A DNA stretch of 64,000 nucleotides from Stentor coeruleus (Eukaryota > Ciliophora > Heterotrichea > Heterotrichida > Stentoridae), in the NCBI GenBank assembly GCA_001970955.1, contig MPUH01000126.1, positions 36,260 to 100,259 of the forward strand. The letters are read 5' to 3'. Of this stretch, positions 20,700 to 31,266 are shown piece after piece. The notes below the pieces were generated by a model. It ran no database searches and was not told the origin of the DNA. It worked only from the letters and a program-made list of their open reading frames with translations. Numbering within the stretch: position 1 is the stretch's first letter; every line of letters begins with the position of its first letter. Position numbers and translations under genes: made by a program.

Positions 20700-21577
20700 A
20701 TTAGTTTTTTTTTAATTATTGATATGGAAATATGCTGAAGGTATCAGGTAGATTAAAAATATGTTTTTATTTATAATGGAAACTGTGAATAGTAATAAAA
20801 GGATTAGTTAATGAAAACTCATAGAAAGAGTGATGATTTTTAAGGTTCATTTGCAATAAAAAATTAATGAATTTTTTAGGATTATAGATAATTTTGACAG
20901 CCGAAAAGATTACAGAGTTTGATTTGATATTGTATTATCAATAAATAAATTCCATAAACAAATCACCAGGATAAGTATTTTTATATTCAATTATGACGTA
21001 AACAAAATCTTGGCTCGTAAAAGAAATCTATTTAGCTTCTATAATAAAAAAAAATTAGCATGTTTATATAAAATGTATAAAATTTTATCTTATTATCTTT
21101 TTAATATGAAACACGATTGATATAATAATCAAGTAAATATGGCATACATCTATAACATAAAAACTAAATAATCATTAAAATCTCTATCATACTAAACTTA
21201 ATATTTCTCTTTATCATCTTATCTGTTTACAATAAAACCTAATTTCTATATATATTTTTTTTCTGTTTTTCCAATCACAAAATTTATTATGATTCTTCAT
21301 CAAATCTTCTTTAAACCCTTATCCCTCTCATAAAAAAAATTTTATCCAAAAACTAGAGTATTCATAAGCTAATCTTTATCCACAAGAAATTTAAAATATA
21401 TAAATCCTATGTTATCATTACTATATCAAACTAAATTTTAATATAGTTCAAAATTATAATTAAAAGAATCAAAATCAAATTTCAGTGATACAAATTTATA
21501 TCATCAATAAATTCTACAATATCAACTGACAAAATTTCAATCTTATTTTTCATAATTATTAATATAATTTTTGCAAG
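20700..21577. other. Intergenic, no gene seen
   Basis: The 878 bp between two reverse-strand genes are AT-rich. The right half is C-rich and G-poor on the + strand. A slightly less AT-rich patch near 20895-20925 shows no clear fold. I see no gene. Confidence 0.55.
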
Positions 21578-22894
21578 TTAGTTATTAATTTTAAGATAAC
21601 TTCTACGAGTCGATAATCTTTTTATATTAAATAAATTTTCAATATAATCAGTTATCATTTTTAATGACTTTTCACTAAGAATATCAATTTTTTCAGGTGG
21701 TTTAAGAAAACTTATCATTTCAGGATCTTCCTTTATCGTTTTTTTATAATCTATAGTTTCCTTTGCATATTTTTTTGCTTGAGTTTTTACAAAGTTTCGT
21801 ATATGGGATATTCTTACTTCATCACTAAGATTTAATGATGTTTTAAAAATACTCTTACCTTTTTTCCTTATATTTTTAAGGGAAATAATATTTTCGCTAT
21901 TTTTCCAATAGTCAAAAATAGACGCATAGATTCTTTTTTTGTATTTTAACCATCGAAGACCCCATCTTTGAATTTTAATTACTGATTTTTTCCATTTTTT
22001 CATTAGAGGTATAAGCATTGCTATTGTCAATATTACCTCTGATGCTTCAACTAAGACTGTTCGATGAATCATACGTTCATAAACTAGGAACTTTGTTTGC
22101 ATAACCATTTGTTTTTTTATATCTTTGAGTTTATTTATTTTTCGCTTTTCATATAGTATCAATGTCCATCTGGCTACTGCAATGGCAAAAATCTTGATTT
22201 TTTTCCAAATTTTTTTGCATTTCACTTTCATAGTTTTTCTTTCAAGAAACTTCTCATGCAAATACAAACAAATACCAGCTGTAGTTGTTACGCTTACCCA
22301 AGCTTTCTTAACATAACCACATTTCTACATAAAATTTACTCCTTTATTCATCCTTATATCCAACTTATTGAACTTAAGTTTAAGCTTCGAATCTCTTTCT
22401 ATAAACTTTTCTTCTAAAATCTCATTCTTAATTAACTGTGCTGAATTTTTAGCATTATCATATTCAAATCTTAAATCCTGTATTTTCTTTAACTTTTTCT
22501 CAAAAGTACATTTCGACATATCCTGATTAGTTAAAAATCTTTTTTCTTGTAAAAGTTTTTCTTCACTAGTAAGTTTCGCAAGGCATGGAGTTCTATCTGA
22601 CTATTTTTTACTTTTGAATTTTTCGAAAATGCTGTTTTCAAAACGAGTAAGGGTTGAAAATGAGAAACCTTGAGTGATTTTTTCACTAATTATACTGTTT
22701 GAAAAATTTGCACATGGTTGTGGAGATAAATCTTTAAGATAACGTTTGATAGGAGGGGATTTTAGATAAGGATGGGATTTTTTTTCGTAATTTTCAAGTC
22801 GTTGAGTTGCTAAGACTGACATTTTCAGAGCTTTTATAATATCTTCACGAGTTCGATGAGTTTTGATCATTGGAGATTTTTTTGGGGTTTGCAT
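21578..22894 (-). CDS. IQ-motif protein with two 15-nt introns
   Basis: The exons (reverse strand) are 22612-22894, 22340-22596 and 21578-22324; together they give about 428 aa. Splicing joins three open frames that otherwise look like separate fragments. The N-terminus is Pro/Ser/Lys-rich and the second exon encodes a charged helix. The third holds a basic helical region with an IQ-like motif (KIQRWGLRWLKYKKR), which in other proteins binds calmodulin or myosin-type light chains. There is no motor or kinase domain. A Ca2+/calmodulin- or centrin-linked structural role is inferred from the IQ motif only. Confidence 0.87.
22325..22339 (-). other. 15-nt intron (second) in IQ gene
   Basis: Reverse-strand GTAAATTTTATGTAG, phase 0, T9-A10; contains the TAG that ends the unspliced frame. 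Confidence 0.9.
22597..22611 (-). other. 15-nt intron (first) in IQ gene
   Basis: Reverse-strand GTAAAAAATAGTCAG, phase 1, T9-A10; contains the TAG that ends the unspliced frame. Confidence 0.9.
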
Positions 22895-23485
22895 TTTGTA
22901 TTATATTGATAAAAACAGTTTTTTTAGTTTGGTTTTGTTGTGAGTTATGATGGGTTGATTATATGAAATAGGATTTTAGGATAATTTATGGGGTATTTTA
23001 GATACAAGATTTTTTATCATTTAGGTAGGAAGATAGGTTGGGAGATTTTTGAGATGGATTTTAGAATAAATAGTATGTATAAAATGATATTATCTTTACT
23101 ACACCTTACCATAAAATGATTAAATTTCAAGTAGCAAAAACCAAAGTAACTCTCTGATTTTAAAATCTTAATGTCATAATATCCCAAAAACATAAACTCC
23201 CTAAATCCTAATCCAAAACCATAAAGCTTATCCCAAACAAAAACATCAAAAAATCTTCACATACCATACCACTTAAACCCAAAAAAAAATCATTTAACTT
23301 TAAAAAAACCATAAATGCGCCGATTTAAATCTCTATTCAAACTTTCAAACATCAAAAAAATTTATAATCATCATCATAAAAACAACAAGATCTAACTACA
23401 ATGCAAATATCTCATCTTCAATTATATTCAAATTAATTCTGGTATATGACGTCAGATCAGAATCCATAATGATTATAATTTACTT
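22895..23485. other. Divergent intergenic region, skew switch
   Basis: The 591-bp gap is G/T-rich on the left (about 22895-23060) and A/C-rich on the right (about 23100-23400). It presumably carries the two promoters. I see no further element. Confidence 0.55.
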
Positions 23486-23731
23486 ATGGAGAATTTGAAA
23501 CTAGCTAAATTATTCATGATTTCTGGGTTGTTAATCGGCATATCAATTCCAACCTATGTTATGTATAAACAATCTCTTGATGCTGATAGGAGGAAAAAAA
23601 ACATAATAGTTGATCATGATCGAATCATGAAAAAACTTCAAGAAAACCCTGATCTTAAATTTAAAAACGAGCCAACATTTCTTCCAGTAGGTGAGAGTAC
23701 TTATAAAAGCATAATTTCTAAGAATTCTTAA
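23486..23731 (+). CDS. Small 81-aa one-TM protein
   Basis: The short frame has a basic N-terminus (ENLKLAKLF), one hydrophobic segment at about residues 8-27, then a strongly charged helix (DADRRKKNIIVDHDRIMKKLQ) and a TAA stop. This design is typical of small mitochondrial inner-membrane assembly factors or subunits, but no family is recognised. It has its own A/C-rich leader like other + strand genes here, which supports it being real. Mitochondrial location is inference. Confidence 0.72.
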   Translation: MENLKLAKLFMISGLLIGISIPTYVMYKQSLDADRRKKNIIVDHDRIMKKLQENPDLKFKNEPTFLPVGESTYKSIISKNS

Positions 23732-23986
23732 GTTTAAGATATCTATCAGATCATTATACACTATAAGATATGATATTTTTTATTTATATTGAAAAAGATA
23801 ATGATTTTAGGTATATTTTTTGTAGGAATTCATGAAGAAAACTTAGGGTTTATAGGAAAATGTATATAAGGATAACAAAGATGTATTATTTACAGGTTTT
23901 TTTAAGAAAAATGTAAGGAAAATATTTTAGTTAGTTTATAATGTATCTTAAATTTTGAAACTAAAGCTAGACTTCAATTATTTATA

Positions 23987-24625
23987 TTAGTCAATTCTTT
24001 TATGTTCATACTTTTTTTTAATTCGAGGCAAAAAACTAGTTTCATGTGAGTACTTTTGGAAAATACTTGATTTGATTTCAGGGTTTGGCATTTTTGATCT
24101 GTTAAGAAAATATTTCAGATCAGATAGATTTTTTATTGAACCAAATGGTTTTTTGTCTAATATTACAGTTGAAGAATGGCTTCCTAAATAATTTAAGTAC
24201 TTATTTTCAGGTATATAACCTATACTATCATTATTTCCTGTATTCAAAATCCCTGTATTATCATTATAATAACCTAAGCTGCTTTTGTTCCTATTTGAGG
24301 GTTCTTTATGCTTTCTGTTACTAATAAATGATTTAGCTTTAAGAGATTTCTTACTATGGATCAAATCTGATTGAGCCTTAGTAGAATTAGGCATCATTTC
24401 AAATGATTTCGGGGTCAGAGCTTTAACTTTTGGGGATATTGGAGCAGTTGGTATTGGAGATATCGATGATATTTTTTTAAAGTTCTCATGTAATTTATCA
24501 TTTGCTACTTTAGAAGATGAGGCTTGCATGCACTTTGTTGGAGTTCTAGGCTCGAGTTGCTTTAGAATGCGGATTTTTTTTGAAACTGATGTTGGGACTC
24601 TCATTGTTATGATATTTCTTCGCAT
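23987..24625 (-). CDS. Unknown 212-aa Ser/Lys/Pro-rich protein
   Basis: The frame of 212 codons ends in TAA. The protein is basic and looks disordered, with several Ser-Pro and Thr-Pro sites (ISPIPTAPISPKV, ALTPKS) that could be proline-directed kinase targets. It has no recognised domain, signal peptide or membrane segment. It lies convergent to the 81-aa gene, 255 bp away. A lineage-specific regulatory or cytoskeletal protein is possible, but nothing in the sequence shows this. Confidence 0.72.
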   Translation of the reverse strand: MRRNIITMRVPTSVSKKIRILKQLEPRTPTKCMQASSSKVANDKLHENFKKISSISPIPTAPISPKVKALTPKSFEMMPNSTKAQSDLIHSKKSLKAKSFISNRKHKEPSNRNKSSLGYYNDNTGILNTGNNDSIGYIPENKYLNYLGSHSSTVILDKKPFGSIKNLSDLKYFLNRSKMPNPEIKSSIFQKYSHETSFLPRIKKKYEHKRID

Positions 24626-25819
24626 AGTATATTTATTATATAAACTTTTGATTAATAAGAAAGTTAGATAAAAGGATTTTTTTAAGGTATTATGAATGAT
24701 TTATTAGGAAGTTTTTATTGGGTTGATAAGTTGATGGAGAAATTTGAAAGGAATGATTTTTTAGCCATAAGTATTTTGATAAAGAGTTTGTTTTGTATAA
24801 AGAATTATATGAGATATTTATTTGGATATGTGTGAGTATGATGAAGGTTAATTATAAATTAATAAATTTGGTGAATAAAGAGTAGATTTTGTTTATAAGT
24901 TACTGTTATCAAATAAGCTTATATGCGATTCATTTAAGAATAAAAAATTATTGATAATACTTTTAAAGCATTTTCTGCTTGAAATTAACCATTTTATTGA
25001 TTGATACCTGGGAAATGCTTTGAGACAGGTTAAGTAAAAGAAGAACTTCATGCAGAAAAGTTATAAGGTTGGAATTTAATAATTTTTAAAGGCTTCTGAT
25101 TAATGATACTCTCTTTATCTATCTTTTAAAATTAAGTTTATATTGAAAAGACATGAAAAGTTCTAGGAAAGAAAATCTTTCTTGCACTTTCTACAAATTA
25201 AAAAACTATAAAGTATCAGGAAACTCTTATTAGAAGTATATAATAAATATTAATGCTACTATTAGTTTATTTATAATACTTGCTAATGATAGGGGTTTAA
25301 AATTTTATTATAGGATACGATGATAATGGATATAAATAAATTCCTGAGTAAGATTGATTTTTAAGATAAATATTAATTATAGATACTTGATTTAGAGTAG
25401 AAGTTTGTTTTGTTTAATCCTTACTTCTCTAATCTTTCTTTTCTTGTCAAATTTTTAACCAAAATCTATTCGATATTCTTTTAAATGTTTCTGAGTTTAA
25501 TTTTTTTTACATCAAGTTATACTTTTGTTTTTCACAAAAGCTTCCTAACATCCATATATTTTTTACAATAAATAAAAAGTTTATACTGTAAAATTTATAA
25601 AGTTTGCCATATTCATATATTTGACAGTGTTCTTTTCTTGACAAATTTTTGGTTTCGATTTTTTAACTTATTCGAATTGATTATGGTATTCTTATAACAT
25701 ATGCAATTTTCTAAAAATATATAACTTTGATTATAATCTTCCATAAACAATTCATTAAATATTTTATTATCACTTTTCTGAAATTCCTCAAATATTCATA
25801 TTTAAACATTATAATTCAA
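24626..25819. other. 1.2-kb gap with one possible structured element
   Basis: The longest gap in the window. It is mostly AT-rich with no credible open frame. An in-frame upward extension of the gene at 25820 (from 25727) reads as low-complexity and is left out. Around 24966-25059 complementary segments could form a small structured RNA; see findings. Confidence 0.5.
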
Positions 25820-26725
25820 ATGTCGAACTTGTTTGAAACGAATAGAGGTTCTCTTAAAAAGCTTTTTGGTACACATGAAAAGGATGGGATTCTCAAGTTT
25901 ACTGATTTGCTAAAACTATGTAGTTCAACTCGCATTTTTCCGGATTTGCTTAGTTCTCCAGACTTGCATAAAGTTCTTGTTGAAGTAGCCCAAGACCCAA
26001 CAACTTGCTCAATATCTCAAAACCTAACTTATTCTCAATTTGAAGTCTTTTTACATTTAGTAGCAGCCAAAGCTTTCCCTTTCAAGCCAGAATCTGAGCA
26101 AGATAGCTTGTTATTTATGCACTTAAAAAACTCTTGCAGTTTAAAATACTCTTTAGACTTTGAAGTCACTAATGCTGATAAAAAACTAGTGACTAAAAAG
26201 GTACCTCGTCTGAATATCGAGTCATCCAAACTGCAGCGTCAAACTCCAAAATCTTCACGTCGGACAAATTTAAAGCCAAGCTCAACAAAAAACTTAAAAT
26301 CCTCAAGTTTTCTTTTTAGAGCCTCCCCGCGTAAAGAATCAACAGATAAAAAACGCTTAGCTCATGCATGCTCAATACTTAGCCCAAGGATAAAATTCGA
26401 AAAGTCTTCATCAAAACCTTCTCCACGGCCAATACTAACCGAACGCAACCCAAAACGCTTATCAAAAGCTAAATCTTCTTTCATCTCCTCCCCATTAGCC
26501 AATTTAGCTCAATCCAAACTAAACAAAATCCAAGAAATCCTAAGTAAATTCAAGCAAAAATCCAACACAGACCACCTCGAACAGTCAGTCCGATGCAAAA
26601 AATTCTTAAATTTCCTTAGCTTGATAGAAAAACGAATTAAAACTCAGCGTTTGCAAATTAAACTTGCCTTGAAACTCTGGTTTATCCTAACAAAAAAGAC
26701 TAAAAAACCTTATTTTGATTATTAA
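25820..26725 (+). CDS. Unknown 301-aa protein with EF-hand-like N-terminus
   Basis: I chose the ATG at 25820 because the 31 upstream codons are hydrophobic AT-rich filler. The N-terminal ~100 residues (FETNRGSLKKLFGTHEKDG... ending in LTYSQFEVFLHLVAAKAFP) look like the paired-helix, TPPP/EF-hand-like module common in ciliate cytoskeletal proteins, but no canonical Ca2+ loop is seen. The middle is Ser/Pro/Lys-rich with many SPR and SPLA sites. The C-terminus is a basic helix. It converges on the WDR17-like gene, 18 bp between stops. Confidence 0.78.
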   Translation: MSNLFETNRGSLKKLFGTHEKDGILKFTDLLKLCSSTRIFPDLLSSPDLHKVLVEVAQDPTTCSISQNLTYSQFEVFLHLVAAKAFPFKPESEQDSLLFMHLKNSCSLKYSLDFEVTNADKKLVTKKVPRLNIESSKLQRQTPKSSRRTNLKPSSTKNLKSSSFLFRASPRKESTDKKRLAHACSILSPRIKFEKSSSKPSPRPILTERNPKRLSKAKSSFISSPLANLAQSKLNKIQEILSKFKQKSNTDHLEQSVRCKKFLNFLSLIEKRIKTQRLQIKLALKLWFILTKKTKKPYFDY

Positions 26726-26743
26726 AAACTAATTCATTCACTT

Positions 26744-29700
26744 TTAATAAGGGTTTATTAAATTTCCATCATTAAGCGGAGAGAATGGGTTAACTTTAGC
26801 CCACATAAGTGCTTCATCAAGACCTAAAGAATAGTTGCCAAAGTTAAAAACTGTGCCTTGGATTGCTTTTCTTGTAAAAATCGACACAGGAATTTTTTTA
26901 TTTGCATTATTTGCTGGTAGATTACCCCCAATAAGCCTCATACGGTTTCTTCCAAGTTCTCTAAATGCTGATGGATGAGGTTTAGTCATTTGGTTTTTAA
27001 GATAGTCTATACTTTCTATTTCTTTAGGGTTAGGGTTTATTGCCATGTTAAGTTGATCTTTACCAGATTCAGGTTGTCGAATACCTTCGATTATAGAATT
27101 TGCAATGATTTGGAAATTTTGACCTATAGGCAAATCGAGATTCTGAGCTTTGATTAAGTTAGTAAAAGTTGCTAGCATCATGTAGGTAATAGAATAACCT
27201 TTCCAGAAACTGTTTATTCCACCAACTAAACTCCCAACAGCTAAAATTTCAGCTTTAGTTTTGACACTAAGTCCTTCAGAAGATGCGAAACTGAAGTACT
27301 GTATAATATCAAAAATCTCGCTTATATCCCCACTATTACATAATTCTCTAAACCTCTGAACCGTAATTTCTGCTGCTCTTTGATTGTTTCTAGCAACAAT
27401 AAATAATCTCACAGCTTCTTTTACTTGATTATTCCTTAAAGCAGCCTCTGCCATCTGTCCATAATCACTTATCTTCCTCAATCCAAAACTTTCATATTTT
27501 GTTGGATCAGGGATTTTAGCTGCCATAAGTTCTTTAGCCTGGACATCATTCTCTAAAAACATCATAGCCAAATCAAAAAGGGCCTTTTTCTCACTTCTCC
27601 TCGCTAAAAACATGCGGATTTCATATGAAGGTAAGGCAAATATCTTAGCTAAAGCATAAGCATAAGTTAATTCATGACTTCTCATAAGCTTATTTATAGC
27701 CGCTTTAGTATCTTTTAATGATAAATGTGTTGCTGATGATAATACTGGCTCACATATTAGTATATAATCTTCAGCAAGTTTATTTATAATATCTTTTAAA
27801 ACATAATCTTCTAAACAATCAGCTTCTGGATTCCTTGGTCCTTCTGATTTAGGTCCTATAAATACCCCTGATCCTTTTCTTGAAGCTACAAGTAAAGCAT
27901 CTTCAAAATCTCTTCTTTTCAAATAAAACTGTATAGCTTTATCTGGTTTACCACTTGCTAAATATACTTCTGAAGCATCTTCTTTTTCGTTATTAGATAA
28001 AAATTGAGCATATCTTTGGCTAACATTAAGCCAATAATCCATACAAAATCCAGGAGCAAAAGCTAAAGCCCTTTCCCAGTTACCAAGTTTTATCATCAAT
28101 TCGCAATATTGTTTTATATTCCCAAGTTTCAAATGAGTTTTTGCTGCTTCTTTAAGCCTATCTTCTTTTTTAGCTAATGAACTACCAAGATAAGCCATAC
28201 CAGAAGCTGTTTCTAATTCTGTAGCTTTAGAACTTCTACTAGAAAATAGTTCTTCTATAGGTAAAATAATATTATTCATATTGACTTCTTTATGATATTT
28301 TATATAATTGACGATTTCAAAAAAATCATCCTCACCAGTTCGGAATCTAAAAAATGTGAGAATTGTCTTGAAAGTATCCACATCATTAAAACCTCTAATT
28401 TCTCTATTTATAAACTGACTTCTCTTACCCATAAGTTTTAAAGGAGCTACAGGGTCAAGTGTAGGTTGACCAATAATTTGATCCCAAGAAACCCCATTTA
28501 TAGCTTTAAGTTCAAGTTCACTTATATAATCTTCTAAACTCCAAAACCTTATAGAAGCATCACGAGAACAAGAAAGTAAAAGAAAAGGTCGTTCAGGATG
28601 AGAAGCTATACCATATACATCAGCATGATGTTCAGTTGATACATGTAAACATTCAGAATTCCTCACATCCCATACACGAATTGTTGCATCCCAAGACCCT
28701 GATATAAGAATCCAAGGTATTTCACTATTCCAAACAATAGCTCTTGTATTCTGAGTATGACCTCTAAGACTTGCTAATTGTATTTTAGCTGTAGTATCCC
28801 ATATACCAATAGTTTTATCATCTGAACTTGTAGCTAGTATATTATCAAAACATGGATTCCAAGCTAGATTAAAAATTTTCCCATCATGAGCTTTTATTTC
28901 ACATAAAAGTTCACTATCATTATATACTCTGATTTTCCCATCTTGGCATCCAGTAGCAATTTGCATAGGTATGTTATGATGCCAGACTGTGCCAAATACA
29001 GCTTGAGGATGTTTGATCATTTTATGTTTGATTAAGTTTTTACCTTCAACTTTAAGTATAGCTAAATACCCATCTGATGTCCCTACAGCTAAAAAATCAG
29101 TTCTTGTTTGACTCCAGTTTATTCTGAAAATTGGGGCTTCGATTGTTGGTCGGAATCTACATAAAAGTCGGGTTTTAGAATAATCATATAATAAAATATC
29201 ACCTTTAGCTGTACATGTTGCTATAAGTGTACCTGGACCCCAAGCTAAGCCGTATAATACACATTTTACTTGCATGATACCTTTGAATTCACCAAGACCT
29301 AAAGCATCTGAATATAAAGTGTCGATATTTTTCATATTTCGTAGGTCCCAGATTTTTATTGTCCCTTCATATGATGCAGTTGCTACCATATTCTTGTTGT
29401 TTGGGTTTATACTTATATCAAACACAGTCTCAGCATGTCCTGGCTCAGTACAAAATTCAAGCTTTTTCTTAAGCAAACTGTAAACCCCAATACTTCCATT
29501 CTTAAATGCACATATCAGCTCACCACGATCATGCATATAAGAAATATGTGAAATTCCAGAGTTCCCAAGTTTCACTGTATCAACAGGGTTTTTCTTAGAC
29601 ACATTCCACACTTTTAATGCAGCAATTTTATCAGTAACCGTGAAAAATTCCCCAGGACTTGATTTGTTCCATGCTATAGACTTAATCCCTGTACTGATTT

Positions 29701-30367
29701 GATCAAATGCCATTAATACCTGCGTGGATTCCACATCAAAAAGCACTAAATTCCCATCTTTAAATGCTACCAACAAGTATTTATCTGATAAAGGATCCCA
29801 TTGTATATCTTCAGATGGGGTGTTTTGTTTAGCCAAGTCAAGTTTTTTCACATTATTATGGCTCATATCACAAACTAAAGCACCTCCTTCATTACACCCA
29901 AGGGCAAATCTTCCATTAATACTAGGGTGGAATTTTAAAATTTTAGGTCTAACTCCAGCATAATTAGCTTTTTTTGTTATAGCTTTAGTTTGGGTGTTAA
30001 GGGTTTTAATATCCCCATTTTCATGTAAGAATAAGAGTTCATCGATTTTTGATGGGTTAAATTCCATCATAAGTACTGGACTTGTGATATTTAAATGAAC
30101 ATCTGGGGTATCAGTTGTAAGATTCCATACATAAAGTATGTTATCCATTGATACTGAGGCTAATTGTGATGGATTTTGTTGATTCCAGGTTATGCATGTA
30201 ATGGTTTGATCATGTGCCGCTATGATTTTAGATATAGTGAAAGTATCGAGGTCTAGGAAGTAGATGGCTAAAGTGGAACAGTAGGCAAGAAGTTTCCCAT
30301 TACGAGCTACAACTGATTTGTTCCAATATTGACATCCTGATGGGCATAGTTTGATTTGCTTCAACAT
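26744..30367 (-). CDS. WDR17: WDR17-like WD40-repeat protein
   Basis: The product is 1207 aa, close to animal WDR17 (about 1300). The N-terminal ~620 residues contain at least twelve WD40 repeats with clear WD/WN ends (for example IKIWDLR, IGIWDT, IRVWDVR), giving two beta-propellers. A helical-repeat C-terminal half follows (about 640-1150), as in WDR17 and IFT/coatomer-type scaffolds. The opening CPSGCQYWNKS...YCSTLAIYFLDL matches the WDR17 start. The molecular role of the family is poorly known. No intron is visible in 3.6 kb. Confidence 0.9.
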   Translation of the reverse strand: MLKQIKLCPSGCQYWNKSVVARNGKLLAYCSTLAIYFLDLDTFTISKIIAAHDQTITCITWNQQNPSQLASVSMDNILYVWNLTTDTPDVHLNITSPVLMMEFNPSKIDELLFLHENGDIKTLNTQTKAITKKANYAGVRPKILKFHPSINGRFALGCNEGGALVCDMSHNNVKKLDLAKQNTPSEDIQWDPLSDKYLLVAFKDGNLVLFDVESTQVLMAFDQISTGIKSIAWNKSSPGEFFTVTDKIAALKVWNVSKKNPVDTVKLGNSGISHISYMHDRGELICAFKNGSIGVYSLLKKKLEFCTEPGHAETVFDISINPNNKNMVATASYEGTIKIWDLRNMKNIDTLYSDALGLGEFKGIMQVKCVLYGLAWGPGTLIATCTAKGDILLYDYSKTRLLCRFRPTIEAPIFRINWSQTRTDFLAVGTSDGYLAILKVEGKNLIKHKMIKHPQAVFGTVWHHNIPMQIATGCQDGKIRVYNDSELLCEIKAHDGKIFNLAWNPCFDNILATSSDDKTIGIWDTTAKIQLASLRGHTQNTRAIVWNSEIPWILISGSWDATIRVWDVRNSECLHVSTEHHADVYGIASHPERPFLLLSCSRDASIRFWSLEDYISELELKAINGVSWDQIIGQPTLDPVAPLKLMGKRSQFINREIRGFNDVDTFKTILTFFRFRTGEDDFFEIVNYIKYHKEVNMNNIILPIEELFSSRSSKATELETASGMAYLGSSLAKKEDRLKEAAKTHLKLGNIKQYCELMIKLGNWERALAFAPGFCMDYWLNVSQRYAQFLSNNEKEDASEVYLASGKPDKAIQFYLKRRDFEDALLVASRKGSGVFIGPKSEGPRNPEADCLEDYVLKDIINKLAEDYILICEPVLSSATHLSLKDTKAAINKLMRSHELTYAYALAKIFALPSYEIRMFLARRSEKKALFDLAMMFLENDVQAKELMAAKIPDPTKYESFGLRKISDYGQMAEAALRNNQVKEAVRLFIVARNNQRAAEITVQRFRELCNSGDISEIFDIIQYFSFASSEGLSVKTKAEILAVGSLVGGINSFWKGYSITYMMLATFTNLIKAQNLDLPIGQNFQIIANSIIEGIRQPESGKDQLNMAINPNPKEIESIDYLKNQMTKPHPSAFRELGRNRMRLIGGNLPANNANKKIPVSIFTRKAIQGTVFNFGNYSLGLDEALMWAKVNPFSPLNDGNLINPY

Positions 30368-31266
30368 TTATTATTTGATTATGGCCACTTATAAGAATTT
30401 ACTTGATGAGATGGGAGAAGATAGGATTTAGATTGAGGAATATTTTTTGGTTTGAAAATTGTCGATTGATGGGATAGGTTAAATTGGATATGATGAATTT
30501 TTATGGAATTAGAAGATGAAGGGAGATAGGAAGATTATTTGAGGTGATGGGTTTTGGAGGATTTATTTTAAGGGTTTTGTAAATAGGTAGGTTTGAATAA
30601 TTAATATGGTTTTTAGATGATTTTAAAGGAGAAGCTTTGGATATTATTGATAAAGTTAGGAAGGTAATGCAGTTTTGGCAGTGAGTGAAATCTCTTTTTT
30701 TAATTATTTTGCCGATTTTGGTAGTTTTAAGTTATTTCTTCAGTTTTTTCAGCATTTCTTCAGTTTTCTTATTTGGGACATGCACTAGTACCATTAAAGT
30801 AAACATCATATTGATAAATTAAAACATTTGTAAAGGTTTTATACAAATATTAATTATATACATAAAGGAATTTTGTAATAAAAAAACTTCTGAAAAGTAT
30901 CATTTAATTTATATCAAGCTTATCTATTAACACAATAACTACCAATAAAATTAACTCCAGTCAATACTAAAATAACCAATAAAAACCAATAGCTTTTCAA
31001 TCAAAAAAACTCCATATTAAAACTAGAAAAAATCTTATCATCCAATCCTCAAAAAAAAAAAAACTACAACACACCCTATACTCAATCCATAACCGAACAT
31101 AATAAATCCTTATAAACTTCACCAAAATCACTTCATATCTTATATCCTAATCTTCTAAACATAAAAATTCTCCATATCTTCCTATTTACCTTACCAAAAT
31201 GAAGCTTCAAACAAATGGGGGCTTTTTAATAGTAAAACCAAAACTTTTATCGTATTAATCTAAATT
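30368..31266. other. Divergent intergenic region, skew switch
   Basis: The 899-bp gap between divergent genes is G/T-rich on the left to about 30780 and A/C-rich on the right (about 30960-31200). It presumably carries both promoters. No gene or repeat is seen. Confidence 0.55.

Noticed and set aside
25727-25819. 31-codon upstream extension of the gene at 25820
   Set aside because: It encodes AT-rich Ile/Phe/Tyr filler; the Met at 25820 begins a more typical protein sequence.
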